A stretch of 64,000 nucleotides of DNA, taken from NCBI RefSeq assembly GCF_009769165.1, contig NZ_CP043476.1, positions 992,001-1,056,000 of the forward strand. Direction: 5' to 3'. The translations under genes and the position numbers were made by a program. The notes below the pieces were generated by a model. That model was not told where the DNA came from. It searched no databases and saw only the letters and a program-made list of their open reading frames with translations. Below, piece after piece: positions 40,308-49,126 of this stretch. The DNA comes from Xanthomonas hyacinthi. GTDB taxonomy: Bacteria > Pseudomonadota > Gammaproteobacteria > Xanthomonadales > Xanthomonadaceae. The first letter of the stretch is position 1. Every line of letters starts with the position of its first letter.

Positions 40308-40326
40308 GTCGTACGTACGTACAGTT
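40308..40326. promoter_or_regulatory. Candidate TetR operator
   Basis: A perfect 12-base palindrome GTACGTACGTAC at 40311-40322, set in TGTCGTACGTACGTACAGT, lies ~75 bases upstream of the Tat-protein gene and in the divergent gap with the TetR gene. Its length and symmetry suit a TetR-dimer site. The rest of the 313-base gap (40089-40401) shows nothing further. Confidence 0.6.
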
Positions 40327-40401
40327 CCGACCTCCTCAAAAAAGACCAACCGAATCCACCGCGCGAGCCGCAAGTTCGTTCGCTAGAGAAGGATCCGCAC
40401 C

Positions 40402-41022
40402 ATGGCGACCCGTAGAGCATTCATCCAAGGTGTACTCGCGACGAGCACGGCGGCGATCATCGGGTCGGTCCCTATGATCATCGCCGAGTCGCAGGCGAAC
40501 CGACGCCGCTTCCACAGCGTGCTCGTCGATGCACGTTTCCACCAGTGCCTGGCATTTGGAGCGGCCGCCGCGCGTCTCGGCGAGCGCGTCCATTCGTTCA
40601 AGGCCGATCTCAACGACTTCTGGGTCGACAACATCGAACGCGCCGCACCGGGCAAAGGCTTCGCGATCGCCGGCATGACGACCCACAGCGCGCTGTTCTG
40701 CCTTGCGCAGTTGGGGGATCCCAGAATCAACAAGATCGTGCTGATGACCCGGCATGCGTCCGTCGCGGGCGTCTGCCGCCATGAGATCCATGCCGCGCCG
40801 CCCCTCGTGGCGGCGGCAGATGCGCTGCTTGCGGGCGATGACTGGCCGACGCGTTCGGCCCAACTTGCAATTGCGTGTGCCCGGCAGGCCCAGCCCGTAG
40901 CCTCATCGTTCCTCGACGGTCCCGGCGCGAATGCACGGGAACGCGACACGCTTGTCTCATGGGCCATCGTGCCTGTCGATCGCCCCACGCCGTGGGCTCA
41001 GTCATTCGGATCATTCTCATGA
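40402..41022 (+). CDS. Tat-leader protein of unknown function, coupled to the flavoprotein gene
   Basis: A 206-residue protein I cannot assign to a family. The N terminus TRRAFIQGVLATSTAAIIGS has the twin-arginine pattern (RRAFIQG) and a moderate hydrophobic stretch, so export in a folded state is likely. The rest has no visible cofactor motif. Recognisable stretches are FHSVLVDARFHQCLAFG, then HSFKADLNDFW and KIVLMTRHASVAGVCRHE. Its stop overlaps the start of the flavoprotein gene by four bases (ATGA), implying equimolar production and a role in assembly, export or electron transfer of that enzyme. It heads the operon opposite the TetR gene. Confidence 0.8.
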   Translation: MATRRAFIQGVLATSTAAIIGSVPMIIAESQANRRRFHSVLVDARFHQCLAFGAAAARLGERVHSFKADLNDFWVDNIERAAPGKGFAIAGMTTHSALFCLAQLGDPRINKIVLMTRHASVAGVCRHEIHAAPPLVAAADALLAGDDWPTRSAQLAIACARQAQPVASSFLDGPGANARERDTLVSWAIVPVDRPTPWAQSFGSFS

Positions 41023-42635
41023 CGCTACCGCTTCCACCCCAGGTGAGCGCTACCGCGTTCGCCACCGCCCTGGACAAGTTTGCGTCCGTGCTTGGACCAG
41101 AATGGGTCTATCGCGAAGAAAGCGACGTCCTGCTCTACCGCGACGCCTATTCCCCGGCGTGGGGCGAGCCCGACGAGCGCCTGCCCTCGGCCGCCCTGGC
41201 GCCGGCGACCGCCGAACAAGTCCAGCAGATCGTCCAGATCGCCAATCAATACAAGATTCCGCTCTACCCGATCTCGACCGGCAAGAACCTCGGCTATGGC
41301 GGCTCGGCTCCGAACATGACCGGTACGGTCGTGGTCGATCTGAAGCGGATGAACAAGATCATCGAGGTCGATGATCGCCGGCATTTCGCGATCGTCGAAC
41401 CGGGGGTCTCGTATTTCGATCTCTATCAATATATCCGCGAGCGCAATCTCAAGGTGATGATCGACTGCCCCGATCCGGGCTGGGGCAGCCTGGTCGGCAA
41501 CGCGCTCGATCACGGCGTCGGCTATACGCTTGGCCACTACCGCGATCATTTCGGCAGCCATTCGGGCATGGAAGTTGTCCTGCCGAACGGCGAGATCATG
41601 CGCACCGGCATGGGCGCGCTGCCGAACTCCAAGACCTGGGGTGAATTCCGCTACGGCTTCGGACCGTGGGTCGATGGCCTGTTCGGCCAGGGCAATTTCG
41701 GCATCGTGACCAAGATGGGCTTCCGCCTGATGCCGGAGCCTGAGCATTTCCTCGCCGGCACCATCACCGTGCCGCGCCGGCAGGACCTGATCCCGCTCGT
41801 CGACATGGTCAACGTACTCGAACATATGAACGGGCTCGGCGCTCCGTTCTATAGCAGCCCGCTGCTGCCCATCAGTTTCGCGGATCCCGCGGTCGCGAAA
41901 ATCGCAAACGATCCGAACGTCACGGATGCCGACCTCAACAAACTCGCGTCCGACCGGAACCTGCACTACTGGCACGTCGAGCTGCCGTTTTACGGTCCGA
42001 AAGAAGTCGTGCAGGCGGCCTGGAATGTCGCCGCGCGGCAGATTACCAGCAAGATTCCCGGCTCCAAGGCCGAGATCCTCTACGACGTCAGCTTCCCGAT
42101 GGCCGACAGGGAACGCCGTGGCTTCCCGCACAAGGTGGCGCTCGGCATTCCCAACCTCGATATCTTCACCGGCCGCAGCGAGCACAATCCGATTCCACCC
42201 GATGGCCATTTGTGGTTCGCCTCGGTCGTCCCCAAGACCGGCGAAGCCCTGTTCGAGGCGCACAAGGTCTTCGCCGAAGCATCCCGGAAAGTCGGTGCAC
42301 AGCCGGTGTTTTCGCCCTTCAGTCCACCCTGTCCCTGGATGCCCTACACGTTCATCCTGATCAATTTTCTGCCGATCTCGAAGAGCGACCCGGAACTCAA
42401 CAAGCGCTCCCGGCAACTCTTCGAGCACTACATCAGGGCCGCAGCGGATGCAGGCTATGGCGAGTACCGGGCGCCGCCGATGTTCCATGACGTCGTCTCC
42501 GACGTCTATTCCTTCAACGACCATGCGTTGCGCAAGTTTGTCGAGACGATGAAGGACGCCGTCGATCCGAACGGGATCTTCGCGCCCGGCCGCTGCGGCA
42601 TCTGGCCCAAGCGCTTCAGGGGGAACCGCCAATGA
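41019..42635 (+). CDS. p-Cresol methylhydroxylase/vanillyl-alcohol-oxidase-type flavoprotein
   Basis: A 538-residue flavoprotein of the VAO family, which oxidises the para-side chain of phenols (p-cresol, vanillyl alcohol, eugenol) through a quinone methide. The FAD-binding PP-loop is PLYPISTGKNLGYGGSAPNM (residues 81-100). Then follow DCPDPGWGSLVGNALDHGVG and the C-terminal GYGEYRAPPMFHDVV with the conserved Tyr-Arg (483-484), ending FAPGRCGIWP. The cytochrome c gene overlapping its stop by four bases indicates the dehydrogenase type (PchF-PchC or EhyAB-like) rather than an oxygen-using oxidase. Which residue binds FAD covalently cannot be settled by eye, and the substrate is open. Confidence 0.87.
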   Translation: MTLPLPPQVSATAFATALDKFASVLGPEWVYREESDVLLYRDAYSPAWGEPDERLPSAALAPATAEQVQQIVQIANQYKIPLYPISTGKNLGYGGSAPNMTGTVVVDLKRMNKIIEVDDRRHFAIVEPGVSYFDLYQYIRERNLKVMIDCPDPGWGSLVGNALDHGVGYTLGHYRDHFGSHSGMEVVLPNGEIMRTGMGALPNSKTWGEFRYGFGPWVDGLFGQGNFGIVTKMGFRLMPEPEHFLAGTITVPRRQDLIPLVDMVNVLEHMNGLGAPFYSSPLLPISFADPAVAKIANDPNVTDADLNKLASDRNLHYWHVELPFYGPKEVVQAAWNVAARQITSKIPGSKAEILYDVSFPMADRERRGFPHKVALGIPNLDIFTGRSEHNPIPPDGHLWFASVVPKTGEALFEAHKVFAEASRKVGAQPVFSPFSPPCPWMPYTFILINFLPISKSDPELNKRSRQLFEHYIRAAADAGYGEYRAPPMFHDVVSDVYSFNDHALRKFVETMKDAVDPNGIFAPGRCGIWPKRFRGNRQ

Positions 42636-43126
42636 GCCTCCACGAGTTGGGAGGCCGCATGGCCGCCCTGGCTACCATTCTTGCCACGCTGACGCTTGCC
42701 AGCGCATGCGCTCAGACCAGCCAACCACCGGCCGCGGCCACCGCCACCGCCACCACCCCGCCCGACCATGCCGCCACGCAAGCGGACCCGAACGCGCCGA
42801 TGCCTCGCCCCAGCGGTTCGGCGCTGGTGCAGCGCGGCTACGACGTCTTCCAATACAACTGCGCGGCCTGCCATGGCCGCGGAGACGGTGGCCGCGACTT
42901 CTTCAGCGGCCAGATCAACCCGCGCAAGCCCGGCACCGAGGCGCTCTATGCCCGCAGCAAAGGCGCGGTCCCGGCGTTGCTCGAAGAACGCACCGACTTG
43001 CCCCCGGAAGTCATCGCCTATTTCGTGCGCAACGGCATATCGCTGATGCCGGCGTTCCGCAAAACAGAGGTGAGCGATGAGGATCTGCAGGCACTGTCGG
43101 CCTATCTCACCCGCAACAACAAGTAG
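42632..43126 (+). CDS. c-type cytochrome partner of the flavoprotein (PchC-like)
   Basis: A 164-residue protein with a hydrophobic export signal (MAALATILATLTLASACAQ; the Cys may or may not be lipidated because -3 is Ala). A Pro/Ala/Thr-rich linker follows, then one haem c site CAACH (residues 77-81) with a likely distal Met in GISLMPAF. Size and position match the cytochrome subunit of p-cresol methylhydroxylase-type enzymes, which takes electrons from FAD in the periplasm. It overlaps the flavoprotein gene by ATGA. Confidence 0.87.
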   Translation: MSLHELGGRMAALATILATLTLASACAQTSQPPAAATATATTPPDHAATQADPNAPMPRPSGSALVQRGYDVFQYNCAACHGRGDGGRDFFSGQINPRKPGTEALYARSKGAVPALLEERTDLPPEVIAYFVRNGISLMPAFRKTEVSDEDLQALSAYLTRNNK

Positions 43127-43255
43127 CGCGACAGAACGACGTCGGCACCTCCCGCCCGCAGGAACGCATAGATGAGCATCCCATCGCAACAGCACGCGCC
43201 GCGGACCGTCCGCCCGCGCACAACGACCGCCATCGAACCGAGGAGGAGCCTGAGC

Positions 43256-44461
43256 ATGCGTGCCGGAAGCCGGAGTTCGAACATACTCATCTGCCTCTAC
43301 GCCGGCCTAGCCGCCGCCGCCGTGGGCAAGGCCATACCGCTCATCGGATCGATCGATGCGGATCTTGGCACAAGCCCCTCGCAGTCCTCATGGCTGATCT
43401 CGATCGTCATGGCCGTGGGCATCCTGGTCGCGCCGTTTGCCGGGCGGGTCGGCGTTCGTTTCGGCGACAAGGCGATGCTGGCCGCCGGCATCGTCTTCGA
43501 GGTCATCGGCTCTTCGGTCGGCGCAACGGCCACGAGCTTCGTGCTGCTCATGCTGGGGCGCATCATCGAAGGCCTGGCCTTTTTCCTGATCGTGAATTCG
43601 GCCATGACGCTGTTGATGAAAACCAACGACGGCGCGCGTCGCTCCGGCGCCGCGGCGCTGTTCATCGCCTGCATTCCGCTCGGCATTGGCGTGTCTGCGG
43701 CACTATCGGCACAGATCGTGGCGCTGGGGTGGCGAAGCGTGTTCTGGAGCCACGCCGTGATCATGGCGATCGCTCTGGCGGGTTGCGTGTTCTTCCCCAA
43801 GGCGGTTGCGGGGCAAGACAACGCTCATGCCGCCAACGGCGTGCTTTCCGCGTATCGCCGCATGCCGCCGATCTGGCTGGGCATGGTTATCGCCATACTC
43901 AGCATCGTGCAGCTGGGCAGCACTGCGCTGCTGCCGACCTACCTGACGCAAACCTATGCGCTCTCGATTGGCACAGCCGCAGGCATCAGCTCGATCGGCC
44001 AGATCATCGGAATATCCGGCAACCTGCTGGCCAGCATCCTGCTGAGTCGCGGCGTGCGTGGCAGCAGGATCGGCCTGCTTTCGATCGCACTCAGCATCCC
44101 GGCCGGCGTGCTCGTCTTCGTCCCGGCCCTCGGTCTGCATGCCAATTCGGCGTCCTATCTCGCAGTTCTGCTGTTGTGCGGATGCGCCGGCAGCGCGCTG
44201 GTGACGCTGGCGCCCACGCCCATGGTCACAGAAAGCCCGGTTGCGCTCGGCCAAACCAATGCCGTCATCAATCAGTTGAACAGTCTGGGCTTGCTTGTCG
44301 GTCCGCCACTGATGTTCGCCGTATATGCGAACACCGCGCAGTTCGGACCGAGCCTCGTGGCGATCCTGTGCATGATCGTACCGATTCTCATCCTGAATCT
44401 GTCGGGATTGCTCAACAGCGACGCGTCTAGCCCAAACGGCAAAGCCACCGCCCGACGATAG
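43256..44461 (+). CDS. MFS transporter
   Basis: A 401-residue major-facilitator protein with about 12 hydrophobic segments. The ATG at 43256 follows an excellent AGGAGGAG; an in-frame ATG 28 codons earlier lacks one. The loop after TM2 has the MFS-like GRVGVRFGDKAML. The location inside the island suggests import of the aromatic substrate or export of a product. No substrate-specific signature was recognised. Confidence 0.88.
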   Translation: MRAGSRSSNILICLYAGLAAAAVGKAIPLIGSIDADLGTSPSQSSWLISIVMAVGILVAPFAGRVGVRFGDKAMLAAGIVFEVIGSSVGATATSFVLLMLGRIIEGLAFFLIVNSAMTLLMKTNDGARRSGAAALFIACIPLGIGVSAALSAQIVALGWRSVFWSHAVIMAIALAGCVFFPKAVAGQDNAHAANGVLSAYRRMPPIWLGMVIAILSIVQLGSTALLPTYLTQTYALSIGTAAGISSIGQIIGISGNLLASILLSRGVRGSRIGLLSIALSIPAGVLVFVPALGLHANSASYLAVLLLCGCAGSALVTLAPTPMVTESPVALGQTNAVINQLNSLGLLVGPPLMFAVYANTAQFGPSLVAILCMIVPILILNLSGLLNSDASSPNGKATARR

Positions 44462-44666
44462 GGAAGCAAGCTTCCGCCCACGATGAAGCGAAGCGCCTGC
44501 GCCAAGGCTAGCCGATTGTCTAGCGCCTGCGGACAGATCCGTCACCCGTCGTGGAGACCGTAGCCGGCAGACGCTCAGTCGGGCACACGACACCGACTGG
44601 CGTTGCAACGACAGCGCTCATGACCGGCTTGTACGCTTTCCAGCCCCCAACACACAAGGTCCCCGT

Positions 44667-46409
44667 ATGCAGTACCTTCGAATCGATGCAGCGCCCACGC
44701 CGGCAGACGCGCAACTGGTCAAAGTGCGAATGCGCGACGGGATCGAGCTGGCGGCCGATCTTTATGCGGCCGACGCCGAGCCGAACCTTCCATCGCCGAC
44801 GATCCTGATCCGGACGCCCTACGACAAGGCGGGCAAGAGCTGGACCTATCCGGAAATCGCGCGGACCTTCGCAGCCCACGGCTACGTCGTGCTGATCCAG
44901 GATGTTCGTGGCAAATTCGGCTCGGGTGGTACCCCGGAGTTCATGATCCATGAGGCCGAGGACGGCTACGACACGATCGAGTGGATAACCAGGCAACCCT
45001 GGAGCAATGGTTCTGTCGGCATGTGGGGAACGTCCTACTTCGGCTTCACCCAGCTTGCCGCCTTGAGTTCGGCACATCCGGCCCTCAAGTGCATCACACC
45101 GCGGATGACCGGTTCGCATCTCGGCATGCCGCTGACGCACCGCGACGGATCGCGGGATGTCGAACATGTGGTCAACCGCTGGTATTACGGCGCGGCCTAT
45201 CTCGACGATCATCTCTATTTTTCCGATCTGAACTGGACCAGGCCCTGGGTTCATCTGTTCGACGATCTCTTCAAGGAGCTCGGCAAGGACTCCGCCGATT
45301 TCAGGGCTTCGTTCGAGAAGACCTTCCTGGATCGCCCGCTGAAGCCCGCGACGCTGATCGCGAACCCGATCCCGACCCTCTTCACTATCGGCTATTACGA
45401 CTTCGCCTCGCACTGGACGTGGCGCGACGTCAACACTCTCGCGCGCGCGCCTTCCTGGGCCGGGAAGGTGTTCCTGCGCCTCGAGGCAATCGATCACGAA
45501 GGTTACAGCCTCGACCAGGCGCCATTCGGGCCGGAGGACAATCACAGTCTCGAGCAGAATCAGAAGGCGCGCCACAGGCGGCTTCGCCGGATCGTCGACC
45601 CCTATCTGCCGTTCTTCAACAAGCACCTCAAAGGCTTTGGCGAAGGCGTCGCTCCGGTTTCCTACGAGATCTGCCACGGCGACTGGCAGACGGCTACCGC
45701 CTGGCCACCGGCACCCAGCCAACCGGTGCGGCTGTACCCGCACGCGACGGCCGCCGGGAAAGGGACACTGCAGGAGTTTCCGCCGTCCCGAACGCTCGCG
45801 CGCTGGACGCACGATGGCGGTGATCTCGTGCCGTCGGTTTCGACTGGCGGTCCGCCTGCTGGACCTGCCGCCAAGGCATTGCTCATGGTTTGGCCGGACA
45901 TGGCGCCGCTCGGCGAGCGCGCCGACATCCTGAGCTTCGTCGGCGCTTCGGTAGCGACGGACGTCACGCTCGCGGGGCAGGTCACCCTGAGCGGACGCGT
46001 CGCCTCGACGCTCGACAGCGTCGATGTCTTCGCGCGTTTGCTCGATCTCGGCCCCGATGGCAAGGCGCATCTCATCCTGCGCGGCCAGGTCCGTCTTGAT
46101 CTCGATCCCACCGAGCGGATCGATGACGACGCGGCAGTGAGCCGAGGTCTCCTGCCGTTCTCCGTCGATCTCACCCATACCGCCTACGTTCTGAAAACGG
46201 GACACCGCCTGCTGCTGCACGTGTTCGGCAGCGACTATCCCGAGTTTACCGCCAATGGCGGCGCCGGGGTCGATCCCTGGCTCGTCGAGACCGTCCCGTC
46301 CGGCATCCATGTGCTGGAATTGGGATCCGAAACAGGAGCAGTGCTCGAATTCCGCGTGCTTGGCACCGCGGATCAGCTTGGCGCTGCCTTTTCCCCGCAT
46401 CGCAGCTGA
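44667..46409 (+). CDS. CocE/NonD-family alpha/beta-hydrolase (peptidase S15 type)
   Basis: A 580-residue hydrolase related to cocaine esterase. The N-terminal alpha/beta domain has ILIRTPYDKAGKSW, the VRGKFGSGGTPEF loop and the nucleophile elbow MWGTSYFGFTQLA (Ser about residue 117). A C-terminal jelly-roll domain contains LHVFGSDYPEFTANGG. No signal peptide is evident, so it should be cytoplasmic. Relatives cleave esters or acyl-amides of aromatic acids; here it may release the phenolic substrate from a conjugate. The SDR gene follows 13 bases later. Confidence 0.9.
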   Translation: MQYLRIDAAPTPADAQLVKVRMRDGIELAADLYAADAEPNLPSPTILIRTPYDKAGKSWTYPEIARTFAAHGYVVLIQDVRGKFGSGGTPEFMIHEAEDGYDTIEWITRQPWSNGSVGMWGTSYFGFTQLAALSSAHPALKCITPRMTGSHLGMPLTHRDGSRDVEHVVNRWYYGAAYLDDHLYFSDLNWTRPWVHLFDDLFKELGKDSADFRASFEKTFLDRPLKPATLIANPIPTLFTIGYYDFASHWTWRDVNTLARAPSWAGKVFLRLEAIDHEGYSLDQAPFGPEDNHSLEQNQKARHRRLRRIVDPYLPFFNKHLKGFGEGVAPVSYEICHGDWQTATAWPPAPSQPVRLYPHATAAGKGTLQEFPPSRTLARWTHDGGDLVPSVSTGGPPAGPAAKALLMVWPDMAPLGERADILSFVGASVATDVTLAGQVTLSGRVASTLDSVDVFARLLDLGPDGKAHLILRGQVRLDLDPTERIDDDAAVSRGLLPFSVDLTHTAYVLKTGHRLLLHVFGSDYPEFTANGGAGVDPWLVETVPSGIHVLELGSETGAVLEFRVLGTADQLGAAFSPHRS

Positions 46410-46422
46410 ATTGGAGTCGAGC

Positions 46423-47271
46423 ATGACTGATTATCAAGGTAAGGTCGCATACATCACCGGAGCGGGAAGCGGCATCGGTCGCGGACTCGCTCTTGCCTAT
46501 GCCAGGCGTGGCGCCGCGCTGGCGCTGGTCGATGTTTCGAAGGAGGGACTCGCAGAGAGCGAGCACCTGGCGCTCGCCGCGGGCGCGCCGAAGGTCACCA
46601 CCCATGTGACCGACGTGTCGCAATGGGACCAGGTCGAGCGTGCTTCGACCGAGGCGCTCGCCGCCCATGGCGAGATCCATTTCGTCTGCGCCAACGCCGG
46701 CGTCGGCTTCGCCGGCGTGCCCTTCACCAAGGCGACGCCGAAGGAGATTCAGTGGGTGTTCGGCGTAAATTCGCTGGGCGCCTTCTACACGGTGCGCTCG
46801 CTGCTCCCGTCGATGCTCGCTCACGGCAAGCCAGGGCACATCGTCTGCACCGCATCGGTCGCAGCGCTCATCGCCGCTCCGGGCTGGCACATCGGTTTCT
46901 ACGCAGCGACCAAATCGGCTGTCAGCATGATGGCCCAGAGCATGCGGGACGATATCGGCGATGCTCCGATCGGCGTCTCGGTGGTCTACCCCGGGCTGAT
47001 CGACACCAACATCGGCTCCAATGCGGCCAGGTTGCGCCCGGATGGCGGCGTCAAATCCCAAGGCGTCTCCGGTCTCGACACGACGCAGGGACTTTCCCCC
47101 GACCGCGCAGCGGAAATCATCTTGGCCGGTGCGCAAGCCGGTGTGCGCCACATCTTCACGCATCCCGAGCTGTCGAGGGAAGAGCAAGAAAGGCGCCACG
47201 CCGAGATCCTGGAGGGGATCGCCGCCTCTATCTCCATCAACGCCAGCGGCCGGACAGAGACCCGCGCCTAG
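46423..47271 (+). CDS. NAD-type short-chain dehydrogenase/reductase
   Basis: A classical SDR of 282 residues: TGAGSGIGRGLALAYARRG cofactor motif, CANAGVG, catalytic Ser in CTASVAALIA and YAATKSAV supplying Tyr and Lys. The Asp at the end of strand 2 (LALVDVSKEG) favours NAD over NADP. It probably oxidises an alcohol in the island's pathway, for example a benzylic alcohol formed by the flavoprotein, but nothing in the sequence fixes the substrate. Same strand and tight spacing to the esterase gene. Confidence 0.92.
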   Translation: MTDYQGKVAYITGAGSGIGRGLALAYARRGAALALVDVSKEGLAESEHLALAAGAPKVTTHVTDVSQWDQVERASTEALAAHGEIHFVCANAGVGFAGVPFTKATPKEIQWVFGVNSLGAFYTVRSLLPSMLAHGKPGHIVCTASVAALIAAPGWHIGFYAATKSAVSMMAQSMRDDIGDAPIGVSVVYPGLIDTNIGSNAARLRPDGGVKSQGVSGLDTTQGLSPDRAAEIILAGAQAGVRHIFTHPELSREEQERRHAEILEGIAASISINASGRTETRA

Positions 47272-47328
47272 GCAACCAGGCACGGTGTGCGTCCGTAGCC
47301 ATCGGGCGCACGCCACGCAGCGCAGTTC

Positions 47329-47356
47329 CGCAGCATCGGGTCATCCCGATGCTGCG
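47329..47356 (+). terminator. Strong hairpin after the SDR gene
   Basis: A perfect 12-bp stem CGCAGCATCGGG/CCCGATGCTGCG with a TCAT loop, ~58 bases after the SDR stop. There is no T-run, so it may be a weak terminator or a processing site. The remainder of 47272-47575 shows no gene. Confidence 0.5.
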
Positions 47357-47575
47357 CCCCCCAACGCAGCAACACCGTTGTATGTACATCGTGCCTGCCG
47401 CGCATCAGCGCAGCGCTGCGACGAGCCTTTAGCTCTGAATCGTCGCAGCGATCGTTGCCACTGCCACCGTGCTGCTATTCGGCCGATGGCAGAAGGACGA
47501 TCAAGACAATAGAAGCGCTAGCGCAAGCGGCTGGTGTGTGGACGAGCCATCGATTCCAACTGGGGGAGGAACACC

Positions 47576-48544
47576 ATGAACACATTCAAACGACTCGCTT
47601 TCTCGCTGACCATGGCGCAAGCCTTGTTTCCATGCGCCGCGTGGGCTGGCGAAGGCATCAAAGCTGCCGGGCCGATCGGCGGCACCGACATTCGGCAGGC
47701 CTGGCTGCCCCCGCCTGGGCTCTATGCGGCCGGCGTGGGTATCAGAGGCCGATTCAAGGAGTTTCTAGGGTCGGACCAAGACTACGCTGCCACCGGCGAC
47801 TTCATGGTTGGCGGTGGCGGACTTCTGGCCGTCTACCCCGTTGAAGTATTCGGCGGATCCCTTGCCTCAAGCGTCTTCGTCTCCGGCGGCAAGACCTGCT
47901 TTGGCCTCAAGTCGGGTCGAGAAACCTGTTCGAGAGGCATGGGCGATACGTATGCGGACCTGCTGGTGTGGTCGCGTCTTTTCCCGAGCAAGGGACCCGA
48001 GGCGCAACGCGATCCGCATATTCCGTATGGCCTGCAGGTGCTGTTCGGGCTGGGCGTGAGTTTTCCGAATGGCGTCTACAAATCCTCCAAAGCGGTCAAC
48101 AACGGCAGCAATGTCTATGACACGGCACCGAATGTCGCACTTACCTATACCAGTCCCAGCATCTTCGGTGAAACGCTTGGGGACGCCACCGAGTTCAGCG
48201 TGCGCATGTTCTACAACCACTACAGCCGCAACGACGATACCAACTACCAGAGTGGGGATCTGGTCAGCGCCGATTTCTCGGTCAGCCAACGTGTCAGGCA
48301 GTGGCAGTTCGGGGTCACCGGCACCGGCTATGTTCAGATCGAAGACGACGAGAACGCAGGAGTGAAGGTACCCAATGGCGGCAATCGGGGCCGGCTACTG
48401 CAACTGGGGCCAGTGGTATCTTATGACTATATGGCGAGGGGCCGCCCATGGAACGTCACGCTGAAAGGGTATTTCGCTGCTGGCGGCGAGAACATCGCTT
48501 CCTCCAACATTCTCATTCTTAGAATAGGTACGAAATTGTTCTGA
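47576..48544 (+). CDS. SphA/MetA-type outer-membrane protein for aromatic catabolism
   Basis: A 322-residue protein of the phenol-degradation MetA group, beta-barrel channels found in aromatic pathways. A signal peptide ends near PCAAWAGEG. The mature protein is rich in alternating strands with aromatic ends ([26 protein letters not shown]) and finishes ILRIGTKLF with a terminal Phe, as outer-membrane barrels do. The ATG follows GGGGGAGGA. It probably admits the phenolic substrate to the periplasm where the flavocytochrome acts. Confidence 0.85.
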   Translation: MNTFKRLAFSLTMAQALFPCAAWAGEGIKAAGPIGGTDIRQAWLPPPGLYAAGVGIRGRFKEFLGSDQDYAATGDFMVGGGGLLAVYPVEVFGGSLASSVFVSGGKTCFGLKSGRETCSRGMGDTYADLLVWSRLFPSKGPEAQRDPHIPYGLQVLFGLGVSFPNGVYKSSKAVNNGSNVYDTAPNVALTYTSPSIFGETLGDATEFSVRMFYNHYSRNDDTNYQSGDLVSADFSVSQRVRQWQFGVTGTGYVQIEDDENAGVKVPNGGNRGRLLQLGPVVSYDYMARGRPWNVTLKGYFAAGGENIASSNILILRIGTKLF

Positions 48545-48620
48545 GCTTCACGGTACCGAGGCCAACGCGTTGGCCTCACCCAAACTCCATTCAAATAAAA
48601 TTATTAGCAGGACAATAAAC

Positions 48621-49067
48621 ATGATTCGTAATCTCATTGCCGCTTCCGTACTTTTTATGGCATTCAATACATCGATGGCGGCGGAATGCAAGGCTACTGT
48701 CGACTCCAATGACCAGATGTCCTTCAATACCAAGCACATCGATATCCCAAAGGCCTGCAAGACCTTCACTGTCACCCTCACCCACTCCGGCAAATTGCCG
48801 CGGAACGTCATGGGTCATAACTGGGTGCTGAGTAAAGAGGCCGACATACAGTCGATCGCCACCGACGGCACGGGCGCTGGTCTTGGCAAGAATTACCTGA
48901 AAGATGGCGACGCGCGCATCATCGCCCATACCAAAATCATCGGCCCGAAAGAGTCGGATTCGGTGACATTTCCCGTCTCGAAACTTTCCCCGGGCGAAAA
49001 ATACGGCTTCTTCTGCTCGTTCCCAGGCCATTTCAGCATGATGAAAGGCAGCGTGGACCTGAAGTAG
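48621..49067 (+). CDS. Azurin
   Basis: A 148-residue blue copper protein with a ~20-residue signal peptide (cleavage before AECKATV). The type-1 copper ligands are all present: His in GHNWV, and Cys, His and Met in [10 protein letters not shown]. The two cysteines of the conserved disulfide (AEC and PKAC) are also there. It is a periplasmic one-electron carrier. Azurin has been reported as an electron acceptor for p-cresol methylhydroxylase in Pseudomonas putida, so its place at the end of this island suggests a dedicated acceptor for the flavocytochrome. Its GC content is noticeably below the window average. Confidence 0.95.
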   Translation: MIRNLIAASVLFMAFNTSMAAECKATVDSNDQMSFNTKHIDIPKACKTFTVTLTHSGKLPRNVMGHNWVLSKEADIQSIATDGTGAGLGKNYLKDGDARIIAHTKIIGPKESDSVTFPVSKLSPGEKYGFFCSFPGHFSMMKGSVDLK

Positions 49068-49126
49068 GAGTTTGATTAAGGTGGCGGTCGAATCGGCCGC
49101 CAGGACACGATGGCGAATAACCTTCC

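Noticed and set aside
44462..44666. Possible small gene between MFS and esterase genes
   Set aside because: No start with a ribosome site and only short frames; probably the promoter region of the esterase-SDR unit.
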